A stretch of DNA of 64,000 nt from Planotetraspora phitsanulokensis (GCF_016863295.1 NZ_BOOP01000015.1:1-64000), one strand, 5' to 3'. Shown: positions 17,815 to 27,700, counted from the first letter of the stretch. A program made the numbers and translations. The notes: generated by a model from the letters alone, not told the origin.

Positions 17815-18417
17815 TTACAGAACGATCGCCTGGATGACCGGCACGAGCGCCCGGAAGGCCCGGCCCCGGTGGCTGATCGCGTCCTTCTCGTCGGCCGACA
17901 TCTCCGCGGTGGTACGGCTCTCGCCGTCCGGGACGAAGATCGGGTCGTACCCGAAGCCGTTGGTGCCCCTCGGCTCACGGATGATGTGGCCGTGCATGGC
18001 CCCCTCCACCACGTGCTCCTCGCCCGACGGCAGCGCGAGCGCGGCCGTACAGGCGAAGTGACCCTGGCGGCGGCCGTCAGGGACGTCCGAGATCTGCGCC
18101 AGGAGCAACCACAGGTTGGCGATGTCGTCCCCGTGGGATCCGGACCAGCGGGCGGAGAAGATCCCCGGCATGCCGTTCAGGGCGTCGACGCAGAGCCCCG
18201 AGTCGTCGGCGATCGCGGGCAGACCGCTCTCGGACGCGACGGCGTGGGCCTTGAGCAGCGCGTTCTCGGCGAACGTCAGCCCCGTCTCGGCCACGTCGGC
18301 GATGTGCGGGAAGGCCTCGAGCCCCACGAGATCGATCCGCAGGCCGGACTCTTCAAGGATCCTGCGCAACTCCACGATCTTGCCGGCGTTCCGCGTCGCC
18401 AGGACCACCTTGGTCAC
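17815..18417 (-). CDS. rdgB: Non-canonical purine NTP pyrophosphatase (dITP/XTP), RdgB/HAM1
   Basis: The enzyme hydrolyses dITP, ITP and XTP to monophosphates and keeps deaminated purines out of DNA. The 200-residue product has VVLATRNAGKIVELRRIL, FAENALLKA, AIADDSGLCVDAL (catalytic acidic pair), PGIFSARWSG, GTNGFGYDPIF and ISHRGRAFRA, all family hallmarks. I took GTG 18417, which gives the usual N-terminus. GTGs at 18432 and 18447 are also in frame, because a 15-bp tandem repeat supplies all three; the last overlaps the rph stop. Last gene of the murI-MBL-rph-rdgB operon. Confidence 0.94.
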   Translation of the reverse strand: MTKVVLATRNAGKIVELRRILEESGLRIDLVGLEAFPHIADVAETGLTFAENALLKAHAVASESGLPAIADDSGLCVDALNGMPGIFSARWSGSHGDDIANLWLLLAQISDVPDGRRQGHFACTAALALPSGEEHVVEGAMHGHIIREPRGTNGFGYDPIFVPDGESRTTAEMSADEKDAISHRGRAFRALVPVIQAIVL

Positions 18418-18459
18418 TTGGTCGCCGCCCACTCGGTCGCCGCTCACTTGGTCGCCGCC
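18415..18459 (-). repeat. 15-bp tandem repeat x3 at the rph/rdgB junction
   Basis: Three head-to-tail copies of CACTTGGTCGCCGCC (plus strand; the middle copy has two changes) fill 18415-18459 exactly. On the coding strand each copy ends in GTG, giving three in-frame candidate rdgB starts. The copy nearest rph also encodes the last codons of rph and its TGA. Confidence 0.85.
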
Positions 18460-19172
18460 GCGAGCGCCTCGGCCTGAAGGCGGGTCAGCTCCGCGCAGCC
18501 GCCGGCGGCCAGGTCGAGCAGGCCGTTCAGCATCGCCCGGTCGAAGGGCGCGCCCTCGGCGGTGCCCTGCACCTCGACGAAGTCGCCGCCGCCGGTCATC
18601 ACCACGTTCATGTCGGTCTCGGCCTTGACGTCCTCGGTGTAGCAGAGGTCGAGCATGGGGTCCGAGCCGATGATGCCGACGGAGACCGCGGCGACCGAGG
18701 TGACCAGCGGGTCCCCCGGGCACATCTTGCGCTTGCGCATCCAGGCGACGGCGTCGGCGAGCGCGACGTAGGCCCCGGTGATCGCGGCCGTCCGCGTGCC
18801 ACCGTCCGCCTGCAGGACGTCGCAGTCGAGGATGACCGAGTTCTCCCCCAGCGCCTTGTAGTCGACGCAGGCCCGCAACGAGCGGCCGATCAGCCGTGAG
18901 ATCTCGTGGGTCCGGCCGCCGATCTTGCCGCGGACCGACTCACGGTCACCGCGCGTGTTGGTCGCGCGGGGCAACATCGCGTATTCGGCCGTCACCCAGC
19001 CGAGGCCGCTGCCCTTGCGCCATCGGGGCACTCCGCTCTCCACGGAGGCGGCGCACAGCACCCGTGTGCCGCCGAACTCGACGAGCACGGAACCCTCGGC
19101 GTGCGCGAGCCAGTTCCGGGTGATGGTCACGGGGCGAAGCTGATCGGGACGACGTCCATCTGAACGAGCCAT
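18444..19172 (-). CDS. rph: Ribonuclease PH
   Basis: RNase PH trims tRNA 3' ends phosphorolytically. The 242-residue product has [28 protein letters not shown]-like [28 protein letters not shown], the substrate segment [24 protein letters not shown] (read in parts) and [19 protein letters not shown] chose ATG 19172 with AGGGTGA upstream; a GTG at 19181 overlapping the MBL stop is possible. Its 3' end lies in the 15-bp repeat that also starts rdgB, so the two are coupled. Confidence 0.95.
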   Translation of the reverse strand: MARSDGRRPDQLRPVTITRNWLAHAEGSVLVEFGGTRVLCAASVESGVPRWRKGSGLGWVTAEYAMLPRATNTRGDRESVRGKIGGRTHEISRLIGRSLRACVDYKALGENSVILDCDVLQADGGTRTAAITGAYVALADAVAWMRKRKMCPGDPLVTSVAAVSVGIIGSDPMLDLCYTEDVKAETDMNVVMTGGGDFVEVQGTAEGAPFDRAMLNGLLDLAAGGCAELTRLQAEALAAATK

Positions 19173-19177
19173 AGGGG

Positions 19178-19930
19178 TCACCCTAGGTCATAGACGGCGC
19201 CGCTCCGAGCCAGCTCCATCCGGCCGGTGAAACCGCCGCGTGAGGCGTCGGCCAGCACAGTCTCCTGGTCGTTCCAGGGGACGAGGTGGGTGAGGACAAG
19301 GCTGCGGGCCTCGGCACGGGCGGCGTGCTCTGCCGCCTGCCGTCCGCTCAGATGGAGGCCGGGCGTGAGATCCGGGCCGTCGATGAAGGAGGCCTCGCAC
19401 AGCAGCACGTCGGCGTCGTGGGCCAGCTTGACGAGCTCGGCGGACTCCCCGGTGTCGGCGGAGTAGGCCACGGACCGGCCGCCGTAGGTGACACGGAAGC
19501 CGTAGGTCTCGACGGGGTGGTTCATCAGCGCGGCCGTGACCTCGAAGGGGCCGATCTTCCGCGTGCCGGGCGAGAGCCGCGCGAAGTCGAAGGACTTCTC
19601 CATGACCGGCTCGTCGGGCATGGCGTAGGCCGCGTTGAGCCGCTGGGACGCCGCCGCGGGGGCGTGGACGGGCACCCTCGGCAGCGGCCCGTCGGGTGAG
19701 TAGGTACGCACGACGTGGTAGGAGCACATGTCGAGGCAGTGATCGGCGTGCAGGTGCGACAGGCAGATGGCGTCCACGTCGTAGAGCCCCAGATGGCGCT
19801 GCAGCGCGCCGAGGGAGCCGTTCCCGAAGTCGAGGAGCAGCCGGAACCCCTCGGCCTCCAGCAGATAACACGACGAAGGGCTGTCCGGGCCGGGAAAGCT
19901 GCCCGAGCACCCGATGATCGTCAACTTCAC
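19178..19930 (-). CDS. MBL-fold metallohydrolase, RNase Z-like/CPSF group
   Basis: The 250-residue hydrolase opens [20 protein letters not shown], carries the zinc motif [11 protein letters not shown], a later His in MNHPVETYG, Asp in YSADTG and a final His in LTHLVPW. This order fits the small MBL subgroup that sits between murI and rph in actinobacteria; a ribonuclease or phosphodiesterase role is plausible but unproven. Its ATG overlaps the murI stop by ATGA and its TGA overlaps a GTG before rph, showing tight coupling. The gene order murI-MBL-rph-rdgB is widely conserved in the phylum. Confidence 0.9.
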   Translation of the reverse strand: MKLTIIGCSGSFPGPDSPSSCYLLEAEGFRLLLDFGNGSLGALQRHLGLYDVDAICLSHLHADHCLDMCSYHVVRTYSPDGPLPRVPVHAPAAASQRLNAAYAMPDEPVMEKSFDFARLSPGTRKIGPFEVTAALMNHPVETYGFRVTYGGRSVAYSADTGESAELVKLAHDADVLLCEASFIDGPDLTPGLHLSGRQAAEHAARAEARSLVLTHLVPWNDQETVLADASRGGFTGRMELARSGAVYDLG

Positions 19931-20754
19931 GCCGACCTCCCGATGTCGGACTCGTCGCCGACCGGCGCGAGTTCGACCGCCTGGATCTCCGGGCCGAGGA
20001 ACCGCTGCCCGAGCTCCTCGAACAGGACGGTGTCGCCCGTCGCCGCGAAGCGGTGAAGCGGCTCGCCGGCCCCGCTGGCGAGCCCCCGGTCGTGCAGGAC
20101 ACGGTAGACGTCCTTGGCGGTCTCCTCGGCGCTCGACACGAGGGTGACCGCGTCTCCCGCGACGTAGGACAGGGCGCCCGTGAGTAGCGGGTAGTGCGTG
20201 CAGCCCAGGATGAGGGTGTCGCAGCCCGCGTCCTGGATCGGTTTCAGATAGCCGCGGATGACGTCGATGAGCTCGTCGCTCATCGTCTCGCCCCGCTCGA
20301 CGAATTCCACGAGGAGCGGAGCCGCGACCCCCACCAGTTCGACGTGCGGCGCGGCGGCGAAGGCGTCGTGGTAGGCCATCGATTCGATGGTAGCCCGCGT
20401 GCCGATCACGCCGACTCTGCCGTTCCTGGTCGCCCGCACGGCCCGGCGGGTGGCGGGCTGGATCACTTCGACGACCGGGACCCGGTAACGCTCCCTGGCG
20501 TCCCGGAGCACAGCGGCGGTGGCGCTGTTGCAGGCGATCACCAGCATCTTGACATCGTGCTCGACCAGGTGGTCCATGACCTCGAGGGCATACCGCCGGA
20601 CCTCGGCGATGGTCTTGGGCCCGTACGGCTGCCGCGCCGTGTCGGCCACGTAGAAGATCGATTCGTGGGGCAGTTGGTCGAGGATGGCCCGGGCGACGGT
20701 CAGCCCGCCGACGCCGCTGTCGAAGATCCCGATCGCCCTGCTGTTGTCCGGCAC
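19927..20754 (-). CDS. murI: Glutamate racemase
   Basis: MurI makes D-glutamate for peptidoglycan. The 275-residue enzyme has [28 protein letters not shown], the two catalytic cysteines in VIACNSATA and [11 protein letters not shown], and [10 protein letters not shown] chose GTG 20754, which gives the usual N-terminus ([13 protein letters not shown]) with GGGAAG just upstream. The frame is open to 20787, but that part lies in intergenic repeat DNA. First gene of the operon that runs on to rdgB. Confidence 0.96.
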   Translation of the reverse strand: MPDNSRAIGIFDSGVGGLTVARAILDQLPHESIFYVADTARQPYGPKTIAEVRRYALEVMDHLVEHDVKMLVIACNSATAAVLRDARERYRVPVVEVIQPATRRAVRATRNGRVGVIGTRATIESMAYHDAFAAAPHVELVGVAAPLLVEFVERGETMSDELIDVIRGYLKPIQDAGCDTLILGCTHYPLLTGALSYVAGDAVTLVSSAEETAKDVYRVLHDRGLASGAGEPLHRFAATGDTVLFEELGQRFLGPEIQAVELAPVGDESDIGRSA

Positions 20755-20770
20755 GCTTCCCAAGGTTAGG

Positions 20771-20916
20771 GGATCATGCACTGCCACTCACGGTAAGAAT
20801 CCTCACAACCCCCTTCTCCGTGGCGTGATCATGCACCGTCCTCGGCGTGATCATGCACAGATTCGGTGACTGGCCCCCTGAACAGCCCAACCCGGCGTGA
20901 TCATGCACGGATTCGA
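20771..20916 (+). repeat. Dispersed repeat, locus B (three good cores and one decayed)
   Basis: Cores start at 20824 (CGTGATCATGCACCG), 20846 (CGTGATCATGCACAGATTCG) and 20896 (CGTGATCATGCACGGATTCG), with a decayed GGATCATGCAC at 20771. Intervals are 22 and 50 bases, so this locus has lost the exact 53-base spacing seen elsewhere, as if shortened by deletions. It fills the space between murI and the thioesterase gene. Confidence 0.8.
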
Positions 20917-20944
20917 GACGTCCAGGCCATGCCGTACGGAAGGG

Positions 20945-21739
20945 TCAGCCTCGACCGACCCTCGCGAGCTGGCGAGACTGGGCCACCAGGCGGCCCGCCG
21001 AGTCCCACACTTCGACGTCCTCGTCGAACCAGCCGTCGCTGATCAGCCTTCCGCTGCCCAGGAGGGTCAGCCATCCGGGGGCCGGCAGCGCGCGCAGATG
21101 CCACGTCAACTCCACCGTGGGCGCCCACCCCCTCGCCCCCGCCGAGAACACCACCGGCGGCAGCGCGTCGACGGCGAGCGCGAGCACGAACGGGTCGGGG
21201 TCCTGCGCCTCCGCCATCCGGAAATAGGCCCGCGACTCCGGCCGTCCCGTCGGCTCTCCGGCCAGCCAGCCGATCGTCGGCGGATCGAATCGCAACTCCA
21301 TCTGCGCGTTCAGATTCATGTTCGATTCCGGCTTGGGATCCGGAAGTTGCACACATTCCGACAAATCAGGCATCGGGTTTGCCGGTTCACCTGTCCATTC
21401 CGGAGCGGCGGCCGGGTCCAACGTCGCCGTCGTCACCAGCGTGTCGATGAAAGGCCTGCCGTCCTGCACCAGCGTCGCGCGGGTCATCGTGGCCGTCCTG
21501 CCCGACTTGAGCCGTTCGATCTTCACCGTGGCCGGCCCGGGACTCGCCGCCCGGAGGAACTGGGCGCTCGTCGACACAGGATGCTCGTGCGGCGACTCGT
21601 CCACCACGGCCCGCAGGACGGCCGCCAGCAGGTACCCCCCGTTCAGCGGCCCGCCGATCGAATAGCCGTCGTCGAGACACACGTCGTAGGTGGTGTCGTC
21701 GACCCGGATCGCCTGCGTCGCCTCATCGAACTTGGTCAC
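20945..21739 (-). CDS. Acyl-CoA thioesterase family protein, double hot-dog
   Basis: The 264-residue protein has two hot-dog halves. The first has SIGGPLNGGYLLAAVLRAV near residue 30 and HPVSTSAQFLRAASPGPATV; the second has FVLALAVDALPPVVFSAG and PTVELTWHLRA. This matches the TesB-like thioesterases of actinobacteria, which hydrolyse acyl-CoAs. Substrate chain length is not evident. Single gene, divergent from DUF3352 across 170 bases of AT-richer DNA that should hold both promoters. Confidence 0.82.
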   Translation of the reverse strand: MTKFDEATQAIRVDDTTYDVCLDDGYSIGGPLNGGYLLAAVLRAVVDESPHEHPVSTSAQFLRAASPGPATVKIERLKSGRTATMTRATLVQDGRPFIDTLVTTATLDPAAAPEWTGEPANPMPDLSECVQLPDPKPESNMNLNAQMELRFDPPTIGWLAGEPTGRPESRAYFRMAEAQDPDPFVLALAVDALPPVVFSAGARGWAPTVELTWHLRALPAPGWLTLLGSGRLISDGWFDEDVEVWDSAGRLVAQSRQLARVGRG

Positions 21740-21908
21740 AACGCTCCTCGCACGAAAGCCTCAACCGAACCTTGTTCTAGTGAGTACTTTAGCGGAGGTC
21801 CACGCCTTGTCACGAATATGTGACGCAATCAACTTATTGACCAGGCTTTCTCTATTTGCCCGGCATAATTATGTAGATCATCTAAAAAGTACATACGGGG
21901 CGTGAACT

Positions 21909-23510
21909 ATGTCTGCCGAAACTCCTCCGGGCGCTTCATTCCCGGAGAATCCAGACCCTGACCGGACCATCGAACACCGGACGCCGCAGCCATGGCAGGC
22001 GGCCACGAACGACGCGCACACCCGGCAGTTGCCGTACGGCTCGGCCGAGGAACTCGGGTTCAACGTTCCAGACAACGCACCGGCGAAGCGCGGACGCGGC
22101 TGGCTGATCGCGGCCGTCTCGGCCCTGTTCGTCCTCATCCTCGGCGGCGGCGGCGTTTGGGCGTTCTCGCAGCTGAACGGTGGGGGAACGCAGCCGCAGG
22201 ACGTGCTGCCCGGCAACGCCATCGCCTACGTGCGGCTGGACCTCGACCCCGCGGCCAACCAGAAGGTGGCCCTGCTGGCCATCGGCCGGAAGTTCCCGGG
22301 GATCAAGGACTCCCTCAGCGACGACGATCCGCGCAAGGCCCTCTTCGAGGCCATCAAGGGCGACTCCCCCGATCTGTCGAAGGTCGACTACGCCAAGGAC
22401 GTCGAGCCGTGGCTCGGCGACCGCGCCGGCCTGGCCGTCCTGCCTCCCGGCGGAAAAGGCAAGGAGCCCGGCGTCGCCGCCGCCGTACAGGTGAAGGACG
22501 AGGCCGCGGCCCGGGACGGCATCGCCAAGCTGGCCGCGGGGGACGACTACGGCCTGGCGTTCCGCGATGGCTACGCGATCCTGGCACAGACCCAGGCGGA
22601 GGCGGACGGGTACGCCAAGGCGGCGACGCTGTCGCAGAACGCCGAATTCGGCGGTGACACCGCGGCCGTCGGCGAGCCCGGCGTGATGTCGTTCTGGGTG
22701 AACATCGGCAAGATGCTCGAGGCGACAGGCAGCACCCAGGGCCTCGACACGTCGATGCTGCAGTCGATCACTGGCACACGGTTCGCCGGCGCCCTCCGGT
22801 TCGACGACGACTATGCCGAGCTGGCGGGGATCACCAGGGGCGGCAAGCCCACCCAGATCGACGCACAGCCGGTCAAGATCGCGGAGCTGCCGGCCTCGAC
22901 CGTGGGCGCCGTGTCGTTGTCCGGCCTCGGGGACGGCTTCGCCAAGCAGTGGCCGGTGATCCAGAAGGCGGCGCAGGCGAACCCTGACGGCCAGGTCTTC
23001 ACCAAGAGCCTCGAGCAGTTCCAGCAGCTCTACGGCATCTCGATCCCGGACGACGTCGTCACGTTGCTCGGCAAGAGCCTCACGATCGCCCTCGACCAGG
23101 AGGGCCTCGACGCGCAGCAGCCGAACGTCGGCGCCGTCCTCACGACCGACCCGGTCAAGGCGCAGGGGATCGTGGCCAAGCTGCAGGGCGTCCTCGCCGG
23201 CTCCGGAGCCCCGGTTCAGCTCGCCATTAAGCCCGGCGACGGGCAGCTCGTGGTGGCCAGCACTCAGGCGTACGCGGACAAGCTGGGCACGAAGGGCACC
23301 CTCGGCGACAGCGAGTCCTTCAAGCTGGCCATTCCCGAGGCCGACAAGGCCACCTACGCCATGTACGTCGACCTCGACAAGCTCGAGCCGCTCTACCTCG
23401 ACGGTCTGAAGGGCGAGGAGAAGGCCAACCTCCAGGTGCTGCGTGCGGTCGGGCTGAGCGGGAGCTACGCGGGGAGCACCGAGATGACCCTGCGCATCCT
23501 GTTCAACTGA
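21909..23510 (+). CDS. DUF3352 membrane-anchored protein
   Basis: The 533-residue protein has a 60-residue cytoplasmic head rich in Pro/Asp, one membrane helix (GWLIAAVSALFVLILGGGGV, about 64-83) and a large extracytoplasmic domain beginning DVLPGNAIAYVRLDLDPAANQ. That opening and repeated (A/G)YV-x-L-DL patterns mark DUF3352. These proteins are abundant in actinomycetes and their role is unknown. The ATG at 21909 lies about 10 bases after GGGGCG. A strong bidirectional terminator follows. Confidence 0.85.
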   Translation: MSAETPPGASFPENPDPDRTIEHRTPQPWQAATNDAHTRQLPYGSAEELGFNVPDNAPAKRGRGWLIAAVSALFVLILGGGGVWAFSQLNGGGTQPQDVLPGNAIAYVRLDLDPAANQKVALLAIGRKFPGIKDSLSDDDPRKALFEAIKGDSPDLSKVDYAKDVEPWLGDRAGLAVLPPGGKGKEPGVAAAVQVKDEAAARDGIAKLAAGDDYGLAFRDGYAILAQTQAEADGYAKAATLSQNAEFGGDTAAVGEPGVMSFWVNIGKMLEATGSTQGLDTSMLQSITGTRFAGALRFDDDYAELAGITRGGKPTQIDAQPVKIAELPASTVGAVSLSGLGDGFAKQWPVIQKAAQANPDGQVFTKSLEQFQQLYGISIPDDVVTLLGKSLTIALDQEGLDAQQPNVGAVLTTDPVKAQGIVAKLQGVLAGSGAPVQLAIKPGDGQLVVASTQAYADKLGTKGTLGDSESFKLAIPEADKATYAMYVDLDKLEPLYLDGLKGEEKANLQVLRAVGLSGSYAGSTEMTLRILFN

Positions 23511-23523
23511 CCTCGGTACGCCG

Positions 23524-23562
23524 CGGCCCCGGTGTGTGATCGCCGATCACACACCGGGGCCG
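23524..23562. terminator. Strong bidirectional hairpin between DUF3352 and cysM
   Basis: GCCCCGGTGTGTGATC (23526-23541) pairs perfectly with GATCACACACCGGGGC (23545-23560) around a 3-base loop, and two further GC pairs extend the stem. It sits between two convergent genes and should stop both. Confidence 0.85.
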
Positions 23563-23568
23563 TAGCAT

Positions 23569-24537
<969 letters not shown>

Positions 24538-24816
24538 CTAGCGAGCGCCGCCGGCGACGGCGGGCAGCACCGTCACGGTGTCGCCGTCGGCGACCGGCGT
24601 GCCCAGCCCGCCGAGGAAGCGGACGTCCTCGTCGTTCAGGTAGACGTTGACGAAGCGGCGCAGGCCGGCGTCGTCCACCAGGCGCTCCCTGAGGCCCGGG
24701 TGGCGCTCCTCCAGGTCGCCGATCAGGTCGGCGAGCGTGGCGCCCGTGGCGTCCACGGCCTTGGCTCCGCCCGTGTAGCTACGCAGGATGGTCGGAATGC
24801 GAACCTCGATGGCCAT
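24538..24816 (-). CDS. cysO: CysO/MoaD-like sulfur carrier protein
   Basis: The 92-residue ubiquitin-fold protein carries sulfur as a C-terminal glycyl thiocarboxylate for CysM. Signature parts are VRIPTILRSYTGG, FVNVYLNDEDVRFLGGL and DGDTVTVLPAVAGG. Unlike the M. tuberculosis protein, which as I recall ends in Gly-Gly, this one carries two extra residues, Ala-Arg, after the diglycine. The tail must be removed before activation, perhaps by the Mec-like protease. RBS AAGGAGA; cysM follows after 9 bases. Confidence 0.93.
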   Translation of the reverse strand: MAIEVRIPTILRSYTGGAKAVDATGATLADLIGDLEERHPGLRERLVDDAGLRRFVNVYLNDEDVRFLGGLGTPVADGDTVTVLPAVAGGAR

Positions 24817-24919
24817 CGCGGCTCAGTCTCCTTGATCAGTGGTCGTCGTCATGATGCTGGACACCCACCTGATTGGAACATGGTCAGGCGGGACGGGATT
24901 CCGTCCGGAGACGGGATTG

Positions 24920-25018
24920 TCAGCGACAGTCGTAGACGACGACGGAGGGGGTGTGCGCGAAAAGAAACCTCTGCAGGGCAGCGAGGGACGACGCGGTACG
25001 GATGTCGTCACGAGGCAT
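24920..25018 (-). CDS. Possible 32-residue leader peptide or small protein upstream of cysO
   Basis: In the 212-base gap between mec and cysO an ATG-started frame of 32 codons begins MPRDDIRTASSLAALQRFLF and ends VVVYDCR before TGA. It starts 10 bases after the mec stop and ends about 100 bases before cysO. No good ribosome site is seen. The sequence between it and cysO can fold (GACGG-GATT-CCGTC), so an attenuation leader is conceivable. Treat as tentative. Confidence 0.35.
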   Translation of the reverse strand: MPRDDIRTASSLAALQRFLFAHTPSVVVYDCR

Positions 25019-25028
25019 GGCAGAAAGT

Positions 25029-25442
25029 CTATCCGTAGGCCTCGACGATCTTCACGTCCTCCTCGGTCACGACGCCGTCGAGGATCCGGTAGGAGCGGAA
25101 CTGCTGCTCCTCGGAGGCCGTGGAGACCAGGACGTAATGGGCGTCAGGCTCGGAGGCGTAGCTGACGTCCGTACGCGAGGGGTAGGCCTCGGTCGCGGTG
25201 TGCGAGTGGTAGATCACCACGGGCACCTCATCGCGGTCGTCCATGTCGCGCCAGACCCGGAACTGCTCGTGGGAGTCGAACCGGTAGAAGGTCGGGGACC
25301 GCTCGGCGTTCTCCATCCGGACGAACCGCTCGGGACGGTCGGACCCCTCCGGCCCGGCCACGACGCCGCAGGCCTCGTCCGGGTGGTCCTCGCGCGCGTG
25401 AGCGACGATGGCGTCGACCAGCTCACGTGAAATCGTCAGCAT
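25029..25442 (-). CDS. mec: Mec+-like JAMM metallopeptidase
   Basis: The 137-residue M67-family zinc peptidase has the JAMM motif: Glu in DEACGVVAGP and the H-x-H-x10-D block HSHTATEAYPSRTD. In mycobacteria the homologue releases cysteine from the CysO-cysteine adduct. The present cysO has residues beyond the diglycine, so this protease may also mature the carrier. It lies between DUF2017 and cysO, the conserved order in actinobacteria. Confidence 0.93.
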   Translation of the reverse strand: MLTISRELVDAIVAHAREDHPDEACGVVAGPEGSDRPERFVRMENAERSPTFYRFDSHEQFRVWRDMDDRDEVPVVIYHSHTATEAYPSRTDVSYASEPDAHYVLVSTASEEQQFRSYRILDGVVTEEDVKIVEAYG

Positions 25443-25451
25443 GCGGGAAAA

Positions 25452-25976
25452 CTACCAAAGGGCCCGGACAAGGGTGTCCTGCAGGTAGGTCAGCCAGTCG
25501 TAGGTCACGAACGCCGGATAACGCGGATCGTCCTCGGACATGCCCGCGATCTCCTCGTGGACCTCCTCCGTCACCTCCAGCCGGACGCCGAGCGCGAGCC
25601 GCACGTCATTGATCGCCCGCAGCCAGGCCTGGGCCTGCTCGGCGGTGAGCTGCACCTTCCCCGGCTCGACCGTCTCCAGCAAGGTCGTGGCGTCGGCCCG
25701 CTTCCCGTCACGCAGGGTCGCCTCGGTGTACCGGCGGAACTCCCCCGCCGCCTTGTCGTCGTCCGCGTACGCCGCAGGGAACAGCCGGGCCAGCACCGGA
25801 TCCGACGGCTCCTCCGGCGAGCCGATGCCCAGGGCCCGCTCGATGGGGTCGTCGCCCGTCGCGCCCGGCTCCACCAGATCGAGGATCTGGGAGACCAGTG
25901 AGACGAGGAGGGATACCTCGCCGACGTCGAGCTTCACGGACACGCCCTTGCCCGATGCCCTGAAACCCGTGCTCAT
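25452..25976 (-). CDS. DUF2017 protein
   Basis: The 174-residue acidic, mostly helical protein has VSLLVSLVSQILDLVEP, DPVLARLFPAAYADD, AQAWLRAINDVRLALGVRLEV and a final TYDWLTYLQDTLVRAL, the DUF2017 signature. The function is unknown. It lies between clpS and mec with short spacers and is conserved in this place across actinobacteria, suggesting a link with proteolysis or cysteine supply. Confidence 0.9.
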   Translation of the reverse strand: MSTGFRASGKGVSVKLDVGEVSLLVSLVSQILDLVEPGATGDDPIERALGIGSPEEPSDPVLARLFPAAYADDDKAAGEFRRYTEATLRDGKRADATTLLETVEPGKVQLTAEQAQAWLRAINDVRLALGVRLEVTEEVHEEIAGMSEDDPRYPAFVTYDWLTYLQDTLVRALW

Positions 25977-26012
25977 CGGCCCGGCTCCCGCCCGTTCGAA
26001 GCGCCCGCCACG

Positions 26013-26300
26013 TCAGGAGTCCCGCTGCACGGTGGCCCACAGGCCGTAGGAGTGCAGGATCTGGACGTCCCGCTCCATCTCCTCGCGGGCGCCGCTGGCG
26101 ACCACGGCCCTGCCCTTGTGATGGACGTCCATCATCAGCTTCTCCGCCTTCTCCCGCGGGTAGCCGAACACCGCTTGAAAGACGTATGTGACATACGACA
26201 TTAAATTGACCGGGTCGTTCCAGACGATCGTCAGCCAGGGCACGTCAGGCCGCACGTCCGACGACGGACGCTCGACCTCGGCCGGAGCGGTGCTACCCAC
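26013..26300 (-). CDS. clpS: ATP-dependent Clp protease adaptor ClpS
   Basis: ClpS delivers N-end-rule substrates to ClpAP/ClpCP. The 95-residue product has the core [41 protein letters not shown] (read in parts) and the C-terminal GLWATVQRD. The conserved Asn-Asp substrate residues are present. I took GTG 26300, with AGGA 7 bases upstream; an in-frame GTG at 26339 abuts the divergent pncB start. First gene of a likely clpS-DUF2017-mec-cysO-cysM run. Confidence 0.93.
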   Translation of the reverse strand: MGSTAPAEVERPSSDVRPDVPWLTIVWNDPVNLMSYVTYVFQAVFGYPREKAEKLMMDVHHKGRAVVASGAREEMERDVQILHSYGLWATVQRDS

Positions 26301-26339
26301 AGGACCATCCTGCACCACGCCGGTCGTAGTCTTCGACAC

Positions 26340-27623
26340 GTGCGGACGACCGCGGGCTCTGCCCTGCTGACCGATCATTACGAGCTGACGATGCTCCAGG
26401 CCGCGCTGGCCGACGGCGCGGCGCATCGGCGGGCGGTCTTCGAGGTGTTCGCCCGGCAGCTGCCCGGAGGGCGCCGATACGGGGTGGTTTCGGGGATGGG
26501 GCGCTTCCTCGACGCACTGGAGGAGTTCCGGTTCGAGGAATCCGATCTCGACTTCCTCCGTGCGGCGCGCATCGTCGACGAGCCGACTCTGGCGTTTCTC
26601 GCCGATTACCGGTTCTCCGGAAATGTGTACGGCTATCGCGAGGGCGAGGCCTACTTCCCCGGTTCGCCGATCATGGTGGTGGAGAGCACGTTCGCCGAGG
26701 CCGTGCTGCTGGAGACCATCGTCCTGTCGATCCTCAACCACGACTGCGCGATCGCGTCCGCCGCGTCGCGAATGACCCACGCGGCCGGCGACCGGCCGTT
26801 GATCGAGATGGGCTCCCGGCGCACCCACGAGATCGCCGCCGTCGCCGCGGCCAGATCGGCCTATCTCTGCGGCTTCTCCTCGACCTCCAACCTCCGCGCG
26901 GGCCAGATTTACGGCGTGCCGACGGCGGGAACGGCTGCCCACGCGTTCATCCTGCTCCATGACTCGGAGGAGGACGCCTTCCGCGCCCAGCTCCAGTCCC
27001 TCGGAATGAGCACGACCCTGCTGGTGGACACCTACGACGTGGCGAAGGCCGTACGGACCGCCGTGGAGCTCGCCGGATCCGACCTCGGCGCCGTGCGGAT
27101 CGACTCGGGCGACCTGGCGGTGGCGGCCCTGGACGTGCGGCGGGCGCTCGACGCGTACGGCGCCGAGAACACCAGGATCATCGTGACCGGCGACCTGGAC
27201 GAGTTCTCGATCGCCGCCCTCGCCGCGGCCCCCGTCGACGGGTACGGCGTGGGCACCGCCCTGGTCACCGGCTCCGGATGCCCGACGGCCAACCTCGTCT
27301 ACAAGCTGGTCGCCCGGGAGGACGCCTCGGGCCGGCTGCAGCCGGTGGCCAAGCGGTCCGTCGGCAAGCCGAGCAAGGGCGGCCGCAAGTGGGCCTATCG
27401 GGCTACGGCCGGGGGGACGGCCACCGCCGAGATCGTCACGGGCGCGCCGGTCGAGTCCGTCGGGAGGCCGCTGCTGGCCGAGCTGGTCCGGGAGGGCAAG
27501 GCGGTCGGCCGGGAGTCCCTGGAGGCCGCCCGCGAGCGGCACCGCGCCATGCTGGCCGAACTGCCCCCTGCCGCCCACAGCCTCTCGCCCGGCGATCCCG
27601 CCGTCCCCACCGTCTTCAACTGA
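26340..27623 (+). CDS. pncB: Nicotinate phosphoribosyltransferase
   Basis: PncB joins nicotinate and PRPP to form nicotinate mononucleotide in the Preiss-Handler route. The 427-residue enzyme has [19 protein letters not shown], the His-bearing active-site block [30 protein letters not shown] and [12 protein letters not shown]. The GTG at 26340 is odd: it touches the in-frame GTG of clpS, so the real pncB start might be a later codon such as the CTG/ATG region before [10 protein letters not shown]. pncA follows 77 bases downstream. Confidence 0.94.
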   Translation: MRTTAGSALLTDHYELTMLQAALADGAAHRRAVFEVFARQLPGGRRYGVVSGMGRFLDALEEFRFEESDLDFLRAARIVDEPTLAFLADYRFSGNVYGYREGEAYFPGSPIMVVESTFAEAVLLETIVLSILNHDCAIASAASRMTHAAGDRPLIEMGSRRTHEIAAVAAARSAYLCGFSSTSNLRAGQIYGVPTAGTAAHAFILLHDSEEDAFRAQLQSLGMSTTLLVDTYDVAKAVRTAVELAGSDLGAVRIDSGDLAVAALDVRRALDAYGAENTRIIVTGDLDEFSIAALAAAPVDGYGVGTALVTGSGCPTANLVYKLVAREDASGRLQPVAKRSVGKPSKGGRKWAYRATAGGTATAEIVTGAPVESVGRPLLAELVREGKAVGRESLEAARERHRAMLAELPPAAHSLSPGDPAVPTVFN

Positions 27624-27700
27624 CCCGTCTTCAACCGATCACATCGAGGCCGGCGCGTGAGTGTCACGCCGGCGCCCCTCCCTCGCCGTGAGGAGACCGC

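Noticed and set aside
15726..17837. 703-residue plus-strand frame over the molybdopterin gene
   Set aside because: The opposite strand encodes a clear Mo-cofactor enzyme; this frame has Arg/Pro/Gly-rich shadow composition.
18418..18723. Longer rdgB start
   Set aside because: The extension overlaps rph completely in another frame; RdgB homology begins at VTKVVLATRN.
24823..25011. Alternative 62-residue frame between mec and cysO
   Set aside because: Low-complexity Pro/Ser/Thr composition, no ribosome site, and it ends in the cysO Shine-Dalgarno region.
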